Source: Marasmius tenuissimus
Lineage: Eukaryota; Basidiomycota; Agaricomycetes; Agaricales; Marasmiaceae
Assembly: GCA_029532415.1 (NCBI GenBank)
Contig: JAQOTA010000046.1
Coordinates: 558,001-622,000 of the forward strand
Length of the DNA: 64,000 nucleotides
Reading direction: 5' to 3'
Shown here in pieces: positions 1 to 11,359 of this stretch (position 1 is the first letter of the stretch; every line of letters begins with the position of its first letter). A program made the translations under genes and the position numbers. The notes beneath the pieces are model-generated. The model saw only the letters and a list, made by a program, of their open reading frames with translations. It did not search any database and was not told where the DNA came from.

Positions 1-2640
1 TAGATCGTGCAAGCTTAAAATCGAAAAATAACATACGTTATTCTGCGACGCATCTCGAAGTCCGAGAGAAGCTGACCTGCACTAGTCGACGTCGTGGTGG
101 TTGAGCATCTGGGACTTGACCGAAATCATAATTCGGTCAAACGTCAGCACTGCCCTTACCTTGGTTGGGATGATAAACACAATCTGCTCGGTATCAGCAT
201 GTCTCTGTAGCTATTGAGCTTATATCAGATCGTTGAGATGAGGGCACCTGAATGCTGGGCCTGATCTTCAATAGCAATGCTGTATGGAAATTTCTGTTGT
301 TTCTGATTCAGATAAATGATCTACTTACCGCGCCGTATAGGAGAAAACTTCTATCAATCTTCCGTGCAGGATTAGAACCCCATGGCTTCAGATCTTAACT
401 TATTCCTAGACCGAGTCTTTGGGTTGTCTGTAAATAGAAGCGAGTTGCCTTGATTGCTACTTGATGCATCGAAGTACTATCCTTTGAGCCGGAATGACGA
501 CCATGAGTAGCTGTGAATTGATCATGGGTATCACAGTGGGAAGCGGTCGAGGAAGTGACGTTTGATGGTGAGATAGCAAAGGGGCTAGCACGCGCCCAAA
601 TCTTCGAAAAGAAAGGGTTTATGTACATATCCGATTGAATGTACCCGAGCTCTCAAGCTCAACTGTACCATACGGCGTCTCTACATGTAAGAATGACAAC
701 GAAAGCTATAATGAGCCAGGGCAGATCCCAACGAGCAACCAAACAACCGTTAGAAAGCGGCTGAAGCCTGAAATGGTAAGAGCTATGTTGACCTGCCCTC
801 AAGAGGGTCCGGCCGGCCGCCAAATCGCCGAAAGCTGGGTTCCGGAGTTGGGGTCTTTTCTTCCCTCTTCGCCTCCATCACCTCTGTTCCCCCCCTCCTC
901 CGTGTGTTTAATTTACACTATTGATGAATCGTTTTTGAATCTTACTTTGTGCGTATTTCTCGTCCTATGAAACCGGTTGGCGCTTTGTCATCTCTAGGTG
1001 CAAACGACAAGAGGCCGAGCGACGGATTTGGAAGCTGATAAGGTTGGGGTCTCTTGGTGCGCTCTCCACTTTTATTCAATGCTGTTCTTTGATGTTCACC
1101 CCATCTTTCATTCAGTTGATTATCGTATACTTTGGTCTCAATCCACTCATGGTCGCACTGCACCATCCGTCAGTCAAGGAGATGAATGTCACCACCAGAA
1201 GACGCGCACCCGGACTTCGAACTGTTTTGGACTCTTAAATCCTCCTTCCATTTTCTATCTCGTTGCTCGCCTTTCCTATTGGCATGATGATATGCCGCGT
1301 GTCTTTGACGTTTCTTCCGTCGTATCTCCCCAGAACTTCCAATCTTCCGTCTTCTTTCGTGGCTTTCATCCTTGGATTACTCTTCGACGTTCGACGCTTT
1401 ACCATTGGTATCAGCTTCTGAAGTCGAAAGGGGTGCCCTCGAGCGTTGGATCACTTCTCTTATGCTGGGACCATGTCATTACCCTTGATCCCCTGGTAAC
1501 CTGCGCGGTATGCCAAATCTAGATCTCCGCAGTTGGATCAGTCTGCTACCCTCATCCGCATCTTCTGATGTTCCGGGCTTGGATCGGGGAATAGAGGAGA
1601 ACGGACGTGCTTCAGTTCATTTCTATTCTCTGTCGCATCGTTTTGACATCCTACAATCGGCTCTGTCGTCCGAGATACGAGCCAGATATGGGCTTGAACT
1701 TTTCTGCTTAGCCTCCCGCAAGCTATACTTTCTTGTTCCCTATGATACGGTATACTTTATAATGAAAAGGCGTCGTTCGGGAGTGTCGTTCTTCGTCTTC
1801 CTTTGGAATCTTGGTACCAACGCTTCAATCTCGATGCTCGGAAGTGGTTCCTATACAACAGCTAGGGGGAACTTGGTACATCCTTTCTGTGACGTCTCGT
1901 GTACCTTCCCCTTCCTCCCTACTTGTTGTCACCGCCCTCGCTCGCATGTTCAAATTGTCAGTACCTATACAATTCCACTCGAATACGAATGAGGCGTTAG
2001 CCCATCTGATCCATGCCTGTCGCTTTGAATCGATCAATTCACTTGAAGATACCACAGATTTCTCTGATGCATCTGGCCGCGAGGTCTCTCAAAAGTTCCT
2101 CGATTAGCTCGGCCAAACTGCATCCAGGCAATCCCGACCGAACGGTGATGAAGTTGCTTATACAACGCCATCCGAATTCATAAATCTTGACTCTCATTGA
2201 ATTGAACATCACGAGGGAAGAGAAACCCGGTTTCCTCTCACCCTCAATGTGACAGGGCAGCCTAGAGCGAATTGGCTAACAGGTCTAGGAATCTTGCATC
2301 GAGTGACGTGAGCGTACCTTCACTCAATCGGCTCTCGGAAATAATTACCTATAGACTTTTTCATTTGGAAGCATTAGATAAGGGGATATCAACGTGTTTG
2401 TACCTTGCAGATTGCCATCAGGACAACAAGGTTCTTGGTCTTTCCTACCTCTTGGTCCGTTATGCTCTCGTCTCGCCGTATAGATGTATTCATGAAGGAG
2501 GCTGGTCGAAGCAATGGGAAATATCGAAAAGGTCCTTCCTACTCCCCTAGTCCGTTATGCTCTCGTCTGACTGTATGAATGCATTCGCGAAAGATACTGG
2601 AAGCAACGAAAAATCTCATTGAGCGTTGGAACGTCGATGC
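1..2640. repeat. Segmental repeat R1, copy 1
   Basis: This stretch matches 15,931-18,560 and 25,405-27,130 plus 33,459-34,070 almost base for base over long runs; the shared start is a GTGCAAGCTT segment and the shared middle runs through AAACAACCGTT. In copies 2 and 3 it begins directly upstream of a single-pass membrane protein gene, so base 1 here probably lies just outside such a gene. Open frames exist on both strands but none has recognisable domains, and the three copies differ by indels that change frame. I see no convincing gene; it may hold a decayed one. Confidence 0.75.
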
Positions 2641-2839
2641 CATGCGGAGATGATGTTAAAATGCTCGCAAGTACTCAGTCCGAACGAGTGGTTTTGATGA
2701 GCTACTTATCCAGAAGCTTTGATTTTGTGTCCTATACTTTTTCCGGGACACCGAATCATAGTTGGGGAGGGAATGGCTGGCTCGGAAGAGAGCATGGGAG
2801 GGAGTAAACCTGAAGGTGAATGAATATCGAGCAGGATAC

Positions 2840-3500
2840 GAGCAGAGATGAAGCCCATCGTCGGGCACGAACGTCGTCGTTGAGAATCAAGTCCAGCCCC
2901 CTCCGCGGCCGAGGCTGAGGCAAAAGCCGAGCGGAATGACATGATGCTCGGGGCCTTGCAGAAAAAGAAACGTGGTACCAACGTTGGTCCTCAAGTCCTG
3001 GACCACACCAGCAAACACGCGCTCCGAGACGCTCATTTGCTTTTTGGAAGGTACTAGGTGACGTTTAAGCTACTAAAACGGACCTGACTCACGGTTTGTC
3101 GATTTATCGCTGTAGAACGGGCTCCATAGAACGTATCATCTCTCCGATTTTGATTGGAAGGCATCCGGAGTTGGTTCCCTTGTAGCCGCTCGAGCAGGTC
3201 GCACCTCATCCATCACAAGGAGTTCGGACCACGTCTCTTAAGCTCAATCATAGCTCAGTTGACGGAGAATTTGATTTGTTTTAATTGTTCTCCGCTTGTA
3301 TTCCTTCCTATCACTACAGGCAGGAAAATTGTAAGAGTCCAGGGGCCAAGCATAGATACGAGCGGACCATACACAGTCACACTCGCAATCAGTGTTTTAT
3401 CTTCATCAATACAGTCCAAAGCTCGTCTCGCGGTCGTCAAAACCAAAACCTTCTCAGCTGACTCCTCGCTCCCCAACCTGTGCAACTGAACCGAGGGAAG
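2840..3500. other. No confident gene; conserved short coding-like module
   Basis: Contains a plus-strand module around 2,915-3,060 that translates to a stretch beginning EAKAERNDMMLGALQKKKRG. Similar modules recur near 5.12, 9.10, 42.45 and 45.80 kb. It could be a single surviving exon. The rest of the interval is the downstream flank of the 7TM relic at 3,517. Confidence 0.4.
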
Positions 3501-3516
3501 CGTCTTGCTTGCTCTT

Positions 3517-3920
3517 CTATGCTTCTATATCTTCATCGAATGTTTCCAGTCTACTTTCCGTATCTTCAAAATCTCGTCGGCAGACATCGACGACACCATG
3601 TAAACTTGGCTGCTCTCGAGAGGCCTCGTACTCTCTAACAATAGTTTCTTTGGAAGATTTCTCGTCGTTTATGGCATATCCGAGGGATACACGGACGATG
3701 ATCAAAGTCAACACGATACCCTAGGTGGGTTTTTGGTTCCGTCTGTGACATTGGAGTAGTTTCGTTGGTAACACTTGCCTAGTAATAAGGGAGTTCCACA
3801 CGGTAATAGGTTGACGCCGGGTGGCGAGAACGAGAGTTGAAGCAAAGAGAAGGCATAGCGAGTTGAAGCAGCTGAAGCGATACCGGCTACAAGGCCTGAC
3901 TATTCAATTGTTTGGGGCTT
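3517..3920 (-). pseudogene. 7TM family relic (last exons only)
   Basis: The last exon of the 7TM family is open from 3,720 (acceptor CCACCTAG) down to a stop at 3,517. It carries the family signature around TLIIVRVSLG followed by a cytosolic tail (NDEKSSKETIVREYE). The exon upstream of it is recognisable near 3,780-3,920 by the WxSLIT motif but is scrambled. No exons 1-8 are found before 4.4 kb. I read it as a 5'-truncated pseudogene. The same truncated arrangement recurs at 63,411-63,600. Confidence 0.7.
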
Positions 3921-5110
3921 TACAGGCAATAAACGGGATTGTCGAGTGAAGCTAAGTACGTAAGTCAGTTTCTGGGATGTGATTGGCAAGTGCTCTACTG
4001 AGCACTAACAATAGGGTTAATTGGCAGGTAAAAAGGTCCCAAAGGCCCATTGGCATCGTTGACACGAAAAATTCATCGAAAGTTGTCGACGAGTAGCAAG
4101 CATAGCACTTGAATAGGGCAAGCACCTACAGAAAGATCAGCCGTTAGTGAGCTTGATTTAACCATTCAAATATTCGGGGTTTTTTACCGCAGCGCTGTAG
4201 ATGGGGTTGTTGTGTGAAGGGTTGTATGTATGTGGACGGCAACGTACAATCAACAACAGTTTTGCCCACTTTGGTAGCCCAGGATGGTGATAATTGAAGC
4301 AACATGGACTTACGATTGTAATGGTCATCCTTTCCTTCTGACCGCCATGATAAACAAGTATTGCCCGGCATTTCTGTTGAAAGGTCACAGACATTATTAC
4401 TCGTGAGACAATTTTATAACAGATTGAACTCGTCTGTCCCCAGAACTGACACCAGAATCTTCACGACTACTAGTAATCAATTCGACCGTCAAGTCGTGAC
4501 TCATACGGTACCATAGTCCTTCCCTGGCCGAACGAAGACTCCGAGGCGAGGAAACAGTTGATTGTGGACCATATGTTTCCCTGTCCGTAGCAGTAACAGT
4601 CCCATATATCCATCAGCTTTGCTTGCTTCGCGCGTAGAAATACCCTTACGGATAATCCCCGTAAGACCATATGACTTCACTGCGAAAATTGAAGAGTGAG
4701 ATAGAGAAAGCCGCGAAGAAAGGAGGGGGAAGTGCCATTTATGCCAGTATATGTCGTCCGTCATCTCCTGCCCGAAGTCTAGGAAATAAATTATATTTCA
4801 AGAGGCTGGGTCAATCGAGTGTACAATATCGAGGGGCAGAGAGTTGAGAATACAAAGGTAGAGCAAGCAAGCGACTGCAGACAGATGCGCGGCTGTTAGT
4901 GAGCTAGAATTGACGATTCAGGTATTATTTTGAAGTTGGGAGTTTTGAAGCCAGCATTGAATTGTCGGGTAGACGTAGAGCTATGTATGAATCATCGGAT
5001 TAGTGAAGACGAAGCTTAGACGAGAGCATTAGCAAGTGGAAAACCAGAAGGTAAACCGTGAATCTCGAGCATAGCGGGGCCAGGTTGAACGTCGTGGTTA
5101 ATAACACCCC
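3921..5110. repeat. Duplicated non-coding flank (partners 41.55-42.4 kb and 63.6-64.0 kb)
   Basis: Bases 3,711-4,330 match 63,417-64,000. Bases about 4,390-5,000 match about 41,560-42,330, including a run around CCATATATCCATCA. Short open frames do not agree between copies. I see no gene here. Confidence 0.55.
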
Positions 5111-5117
5111 TCGGTGA

Positions 5118-5260
5118 CCGTGACTGAAGCAAAAGCCGAGCGGAATGATAAGACGCTCGGGGCCTGAGGGGAAAAAAAAGAAACGCAGTTTCGACCTGGA
5201 TCCACAATGTACAATGAACATATTTTATTGCTTTTTAAAAGGAACTAACCGCTGAAAAGG
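5118..5260 (+). other. Copy of the AKAERND module
   Basis: Plus-strand stretch with AAAGCCGAGCGGAATGA, matching modules at 2.92, 9.10, 42.45 and 45.80 kb. Here the frame meets a stop soon after (TGA in GGGGCCTGAGG), as in the 42.45-kb copy. It lies tail-to-tail with the 7TM gene at 5.53 kb. Probably a dead exon. Confidence 0.4.
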
Positions 5261-5528
5261 TTCGATTCTGGGTCTCACAGCCCAATAAAGAAAACAACCC
5301 ACTCATGGGGCGGAGAATGTGATCCACACTAATCGTGATGTGGTTGTCTTCCTTCTTATCACCTCGAGGTTACAAATTTATCAGTGTTCATGTATAAATA
5401 CGAGTACATCCAATATGGTCGGAGTTGTAATCAATCTTTTGTTCCCATCCCTATGGTCCAAGGCTTGCCTTGTGGCTTTGAAGACCAAAAGCTCCTGGGC
5501 CGACTCCCCGCTCCACATCTCATACAAG

Positions 5529-7212
5529 TTATCTGAGGGAAGTGTCCCGCTTACTCCTCTGCGCTTCTTTATCTTCATCGATTGTTTCCGGTGGGCTTCC
5601 CGCATCATCGGAATCTTGTCCTCGGATATCCATGACACTATGCGTGCTTGGCTGCTCTTGAGTGGCCTCGTACTCCCTGACAATAGTTTCTTTGAAAGAT
5701 TTCTCATCGTGTATGGCAATGCCGAGTGAGACACGGACAATGATCAAAGTTGATGCAATACCCTAATATTGATTTTAGTTTTTTCTGGGATGACTTGATA
5801 GCTTGAATAACAACACACACACCATAACAGTTATAAGTGAGTCCCACACAGTAGTGGCTACTAAACTCCGAGTCAAGGAGGGTATGCTGTAGGGGGATAT
5901 GCCGTGATTCGATGCTCGGGTATTGGCCAACACACAGGCAGTGTAAATAATGAGTGCAACAGGGTAGATCAGTCCTGACTCCACCCTAGTACATGTAGGG
6001 AGAATGTGTGGAACGTGATCAGTAAGTTGTTGATTCAGTTTTCGATGATATGTGGGTTACTTACGTTGCTGAGAGGACGGTCCTATACAAGGTAGGCATG
6101 GTTGCTCGGACCGGAAGGTATTTTCTTACTTGGTAGGCAATATAAAAAATTCTTCCGGCTATGTCGCATTGTGTGGGGGTAAATCAGAGAAAAGCACGCG
6201 GTATATGAGCATAGTGCTCACCGATCAAACTAGTCAGGAGGAGGTTGCTGACAAGAGCGCAAATAGCAAAGTGAACCAGTGGCGTTTTTAACATGGTGTC
6301 ATCATCAAGAATGGTCTCGATTCCGGAATTCGCCTTGATGTTTCCGTATACTGAAGTAACGAACATAGGTCCACGTGGGTTATTCTTTTGCAGTCCAGGC
6401 CAACGTGCAGGAGCTTACCATTAGCCACAATCACGACAATGCAAGGGAATATCATGACACGGAATCTAGCACGTCCCCATGTCTTGTAGAACCGCCATAG
6501 CTTCATTTAAGTTAGTTAATCCCCGGGCTTTGCACTTGGATATCGCTCACAAGTAGAGAATCCGTGATAATGCTTGAGAAAAGAGTTCATGGTAAGCAAC
6601 TTTTAGGGCAAGATGTAAGAACACTTCTTACTTTGCAACACCCGTGATTATTTGCAGGCCCAGCCGCATTTTGGTGGAAGTTCTAGTGGAATCAGCCTCC
6701 TAGTGAGAAACATTATAGATCCAGTGAGTCAGCAAAGCTCCACTGCACTCCCAACGAGCTAAACACCAGAACCTCATCACGTAATTCATTCCAAGGATCT
6801 TCAGACAATGGAAGGTGATTTGTGTACTTTATCAAGTTGTACCGGGCATCCGCTGTATAGAGCGTGAGCTTCAATCCGACCTCAACGGTAGCAGCAGTGT
6901 ATAACGCCGTGATCGACATGACGTGTACCCAGTAGCGATTCCGTTTGCGCGTGGCAAGGATATAGATGCAGAGCGTGTAGAGAACGGTGTAGACTCCTAT
7001 GAATCCAGATATCAGATACGCCACGTGTCAACAATGTGATTCTTGGGAAGTCTGCTCACCATACAGGAATAGGCCAACCTATCGAGCGGAAAGCGAAATG
7101 TTTAGTCAAGATAATCAACCTCCAGGGCCAAGCTTAGACTCACACCCGGCTTGACAAACGGTACTGGGAGAATGTCGAAACAGTGCTGCGGGGGCATCCG
7201 GAAGCACTTCAT
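5529..7212 (-). CDS. Seven-transmembrane membrane protein, copy B (367 aa, 10 exons)
   Basis: Exons by hand splicing: 7144-7212, 7060-7078 (19-nt micro-exon), 6756-6996, 6632-6682, 6551-6572, 6419-6500, 6222-6350, 6065-6158, 5823-5985, 5529-5762; together 1,104 nt, open throughout. The start is the ATG at 7,212, conserved in position with the other copies and giving a short N-terminus with two Cys. Hydrophobic helices follow in order: VGLFLYGVYTVLY..., ITALYTAATVEVG, LGLQIITGVA, VMIFPCIVVIVA, AICALVSNLLLTSLI, SGLIYPVALIIY, and WDSLITVM...STLIIVRVSLG. The Ser/Glu-rich cytosolic tail follows. It is not recognisably STE3-like. One oddity: the exon 3 donor used by paralogs (GTGAGTGCAG) is GGGAGTGCAG here, so I used GTTGGG six bases upstream, which keeps the frame. 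Function unknown; receptor-like topology is inference. Confidence 0.82.
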
Positions 7213-7846
7213 GGTGGGGAAACGTCCAGGTAGTCGGGAAAGCGGGGGATTGTTTGAGACGAGATAGATACGGCTTGATACTTTTATGGCTCACTTGACG
7301 TGCACATGCAATCCTCTCATGTGGTTGTTCTGACTGATCGAACATCGGCACTTAGAATTACCTACATAGATCTGAGAATCCTTAAATGAGGATGGTACAC
7401 GTCAACCCCGTCAACTCCGAGATGATCGTTGAACTCGATGCATCAATAGTTATTACGAGCTAAGGCATCCGCTGGGGGGTTGATTGATATCGAATCGTTC
7501 GGAAGAAACGGCGTTGGGCAGGCGATGTCACTCGGTGCCCCTCTCGAAGGCACCTTTGTCGAGGTGCCGCCTTTCGTCCTCCATGGCATCATTCGCTCAG
7601 GCCTCGCTTCATAGGAAGATCCGGAGCGGGGGCCAACTGTACCGCCTTCCTCTCGCTTCTTGAGGAATTTTAACCATTCCCAATACACAGATGACTCGGA
7701 GGTCCATACTGATTTTTGACATTGGTTAGGAGTATAAGGCAGCTGATTGACGAAGGCACTGATGTCTATTGGCCACTCCCAGAGTTGCCCAGCCATTCAT
7801 AATCACACAAGATGAGCCATTCGATTTTACTACGCGTACAACTTAC
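7213..7846. other. Upstream region of 7TM copy B; no gene seen
   Basis: About 7,370-7,800 is duplicated at 44,620-45,065 (shared run GGGGGGTTGATTGATATCGA). It holds a minus-strand open frame of 117 codons that is broken by indels in the partner, so I do not call it. It should contain the promoter of the 7TM gene ending at 7,212. Confidence 0.45.
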
Positions 7847-8235
7847 TGACCTATTTTAATCAATTCGTATGGGGTTTTGTGTGTGACAAAAAAAATTGCT
7901 GGAGAACATTCGTATGGCAGGCAAATTCCTCCGAGTGACCTGTGACAAAAACAAAAAGTTTGTACGCCACTTTCGTGTCGACGGGGGCTTGGGGTGGATG
8001 AGTGGGGAGAATGGTGGCAGGCGAGGCTGCCGTCCGCGGTAATTCACAGAAAACACCCGACTTGTGCAAAAAAATCCCAAAAGGGGTCATTTCTTGACTT
8101 TTTAGGCTTACTGCAAGTTTTGTCACATACCGGGACATTTCGTATGACCCCCCTGTGACTACGTGACCATACGAAAAATTTTCGTATGCGGAGAGGCCTG
8201 TGACGTGTGATATACGGATTGAATGAAATAGGTCA
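7847..8235. mobile_element. Small TIR element 1 (about 390 bp, MITE-like)
   Basis: Ends are imperfect inverted repeats of 24 bp: TGACCTATTTTAATC... on the left and ...GAATGAAATAGGTCA on the right. The partner locus near 45,110 lacks this block and joins the flanks directly (CTTACTAGATTG), so it is an empty site. TACTG occurs at both edges (7,844-7,848 and 8,237-8,241), a possible target duplication. Inside are repeated TGTGAC/GTCACA and CGTATG/CATACG motifs in both orientations. No transposase frame, so non-autonomous. Confidence 0.75.
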
Positions 8236-8725
8236 GTACTGGATTGAGAAATCGTACTCAAGCCACCCGCAACTTTGTAGATCTTATTGGCCGTGTTTTC
8301 TTGACCCCAATATACAGGTGTTAACTGATGAATACAATATTTTCGACTGGTAAATTTTTAAGGTGGAATTGGGCGGCAGGGCACCCGAGCGAGGACAACA
8401 CCTTGACAAAGCGCCGCCCTATCGCCTTTTGAAAAGAACTCCGCCGTCCTGCACAACATTGCGATGGGACGCCACAATCAGTGGCGTTTTTGGGCAGAGC
8501 ACAAGGCATTGAGATGAAGCGTCGTGATTGTCATTTCTCGTAGCTACAGCCGTTGTTATAAGGCTCGGAGAGTACAGCCAACGAGCACTTCGTGAGATTA
8601 AGATAATGGTACGCCAAGGTGCGGGACTCTCGCTTGGGGTTGCAGCAACCACCCTTCCTCTTGACCACCTTGATCAAGAATTACGTTCTTCTCGTGTTTC
8701 CCTTCGGAACAACCCTCTGATGTTC
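8236..8725. other. Duplicated segment without clear gene
   Basis: Matches 45,115-45,640, including GGTGGAATTGGGCGGCAGGG. Both strands hold short open frames, but the two copies differ by frame-changing indels, so no gene is called. Confidence 0.45.
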
Positions 8726-8979
8726 CAGCCGCTATCATAATCGCAGACCGGTTTTGCATTTTTTCCCGTTGCACGCCTTTGTTTATACCAAACAACCCAG
8801 CTCCACCTCAACTGAATGTCCCGACGGGGGCGCTTGGTGTCGGGGTGGGGCTGAGGATGCGGGGCTTCCATGTAAGGCATCTTCTCAGGCCCGTTACAGG
8901 TTTTTTGTGTTTGGTATAAACAAAGTCGGGCAACGAAAAAAAAAAAGGGAAAACCGGTCTACGATTATGATAACGGCTG
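8726..8979. mobile_element. Small TIR element 2 (about 254 bp, long inverted repeats)
   Basis: The left arm (8,726-8,794) and right arm (about 8,908-8,979) are near-perfect reverse complements: CAGCCGCTATCATAATCG on the left pairs with CGATTATGATAACGGCTG on the right, and CTTTGTTTATACCAAACA closes the inner ends. The homologous site near 45,640 lacks it, reading CCCTCTGACACTCAGAT, which shows insertion after duplication (or excision). The arms would fold into a hairpin of about 65 bp. Non-autonomous. Confidence 0.82.
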
Positions 8980-9094
8980 TCAGATATACACAAGCAGCTC
9001 TGATAGAAAATGGAGGTTGATCGGGACATTGTTGGGAAGAACTTAGTACATCGTGTTGAGGTTCAAACCCCTGAGCACAGCCCCTCCCAAGGCG

Positions 9095-10866
9095 GCCGAG
9101 GCTCATGCAAAAGCCGAGCGGAATGACATCATGCTCGGCCTACGTAATAAAAACAGTTCCCACGTGGATCCCTTGGTCCACAACGAGCACATTGTCTCAT
9201 CCTCCTCTCTTACTTTCTCGTTCATCACTAGCCACTAAATCCACTCGTTCCCTCGCAGTCTCCCTCCCCACACGGCCACGGAAGTGACACCACCCACTCC
9301 TACAACACCCACTCCCCTCCCCCGTCCGCTACTTTTGCCGGTGCTACCGGTGATTGCAGACATCCATCCCCAGGCCCTTCATTAGTCGTCGCAACCGCAA
9401 CCTCTTCTTCCTCTGGTGAGATGTCACCCAGTTGAGCTGCAAAAGAACGGGAAGTGCTTAATGGAGCGGGTGGATTCGTCGGAGCGTCAGGGATGCCTAA
9501 ACCTCAACATCAACACGGCGCTAGTCCTCCTCTGTCCTACTATACCCACTAATCCCCACAATCCCGACGTATGTCACTCGAATCCTCCGGAGCCCACAGT
9601 GGTGTATTCTACTCCACCAACTCGGAACACTCTCAACCCAACTCTTTACATGCAGGGAGTGGTAGTGGTAGGTGAACATTGCCAACCTGGTACACTTGCT
9701 GCCTTGCTGGATGGAGTTAATCTTGTTCCCTCTGAAGTGAAAGATGGTCCTGACATGTTCAATGCATAATTAGGAGTTCAAGGACACCCATAATCTCGTT
9801 CTACTCTGTGATGACCCTAGGCCAGCATATACATGACTTCGTCCGTGTTCAGCAGGTTCTCGAGAGTGGCTTTGTCAAGTCGGTTCTGATAGCGGACGAG
9901 AGATACTTCGAGATGGACGAGAAACATAAGACGAATGTCGAGGGTCGATGCTGTGAAGGTTATCGACAACACGGCCCGATATTCAATTTATCCACTGGTG
10001 CTTCACCAATTCATCCGGTATAGTCGACGAGATGAGGTAAAAGCGGGAAATCTGGTTGAGAAGGGGTCGACTTCACTGTGGAAGAGTGCAGTTGGGAAAT
10101 CTGCCCTGGTTTACGACCTATGGCAAATGAGCAAGGGAAAAGGCCCGTGTTCACACTCCGAATTAAGTTATCTGGGAGTGCCCCTTCTCTCCTTGTAATC
10201 TTCTCACCCGTTTGATAGTGTCCGCTCGAGGGTAAATCGCCCGGGGAATGCCTCAGTGTACGTGACCGCCTTGCCTGGATTGCAAATCTATCATCTACTG
10301 CTCTCTCGCCTGTCGTAAAGCACATTGGAAGCGGCAATGAGGATGTGTACGTCACTCTCAATAATTCAATTAGTGCATTCTGCCGAAACTTCTGGTATAG
10401 CTGGAAGGTCACCAATGACCCGAAATAACTTGGAGACCTTCGGAATGATCCTCAAGCCTATCTCCAAACTCATGTTGAAACGTTCGACTACTCGGTAAAA
10501 AAGTATCACTCGTCAATAGCGCCTCAACACCTAGAATCATCTATCCAAGATGGCTAACGCCACCCAATCACATTGGTCGACTTCGATGTCCCTGAGATCC
10601 CGTCGGTGGAGTTGGCGGAGCTAATATACCCTTCCACTTTGAGCGGTCATCTTCAGGAGAAGTATCGATGGGAATCCGGATGGACAAAGTCCCTCTTGAA
10701 GACGTTGGAGGACACAGACGCAAATCAGTTGCTTGTCTTGGCTGCTTTCGCTCGATCACAATTTTGGTCTTGTCCGTATGCGATCGTGATTGATTTCCCA
10801 GTTAGTGGGGAGGACAAGCAGGAGCCGCCTGGGGAGGAGGAAATTTTCACGCTGGAGGGTGCTTGA
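9095..10866 (+). pseudogene. Unrecognised multi-exon gene, copy 1 (damaged)
   Basis: Colinear with 45,742-47,610. Segments whose sense is preserved in both copies include a Ser-rich start after the AKAERND module, a QQVLESGFVKSVL-type helix near 9,850, and NFNVPEI-like then EKYRWESGW...TLLKTWEDTDANQLLVL-type sequence at 10,573-10,863 ending in EGA-stop. In this copy a codon that is CAA in the partner is TAA (10,555-10,557), splitting the last exon. I do not recognise the family. The partner is damaged at a different place, so the ancestral gene was probably functional. Confidence 0.5.
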
Positions 10867-11359
10867 AGAGGAGTGGAAAAATTTGGACTATTTACAGACC
10901 GATATGACCACCACTGCAAACATTGCCAATTCTCTATTCCTATAATCTGAGAAGCGTAACGACTGGAGTAACGCTACCTTCTCAAAGCAAGAAGTCTCTT
11001 GTACTGGATATCGTAGCTCAATCATTATACGTTCAGATGTGTATGGCTATTCAGATATGGCTCGGTTGCAACATACCATCTGGGAGCTAAGTGGGTCCGT
11101 ACCTCTCGGTCAACCTGGGTCAGAGAGGACTTTGTCGGCGTGAGAGAGAACATGGGGCGGCTACAGGAAAAAAGTGACGATAAAATCAATTGAAACTGAA
11201 CACACTGTAAATTGCAAGCCTAAAGGTCACGAAGTCTCTAAATTACATGCGGCATGGACAGTAGGTACATTGTCCCAAGGTAACTCGTCATATTCATGAT
11301 ATCAATCCAATTTTCCCCTCGATTCAAGCGACCAGACCCCAACAAAATCACCCAATCAA
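10867..11359. other. Intergenic, duplicated at about 47.6-48.2 kb; nothing recognised
   Basis: Weakly matches 47,611-48,189 in the same order. No open frame is conserved between copies. It is the shared 3' side of the plus-strand gene ending at 10,866 and the minus-strand relic ending at 11,360. Confidence 0.4.

Noticed and set aside
998..1522. 174-codon plus-strand frame in segmental repeat R1
   Set aside because: The other two copies break it by indels, the antisense is equally open, and no domain is visible.
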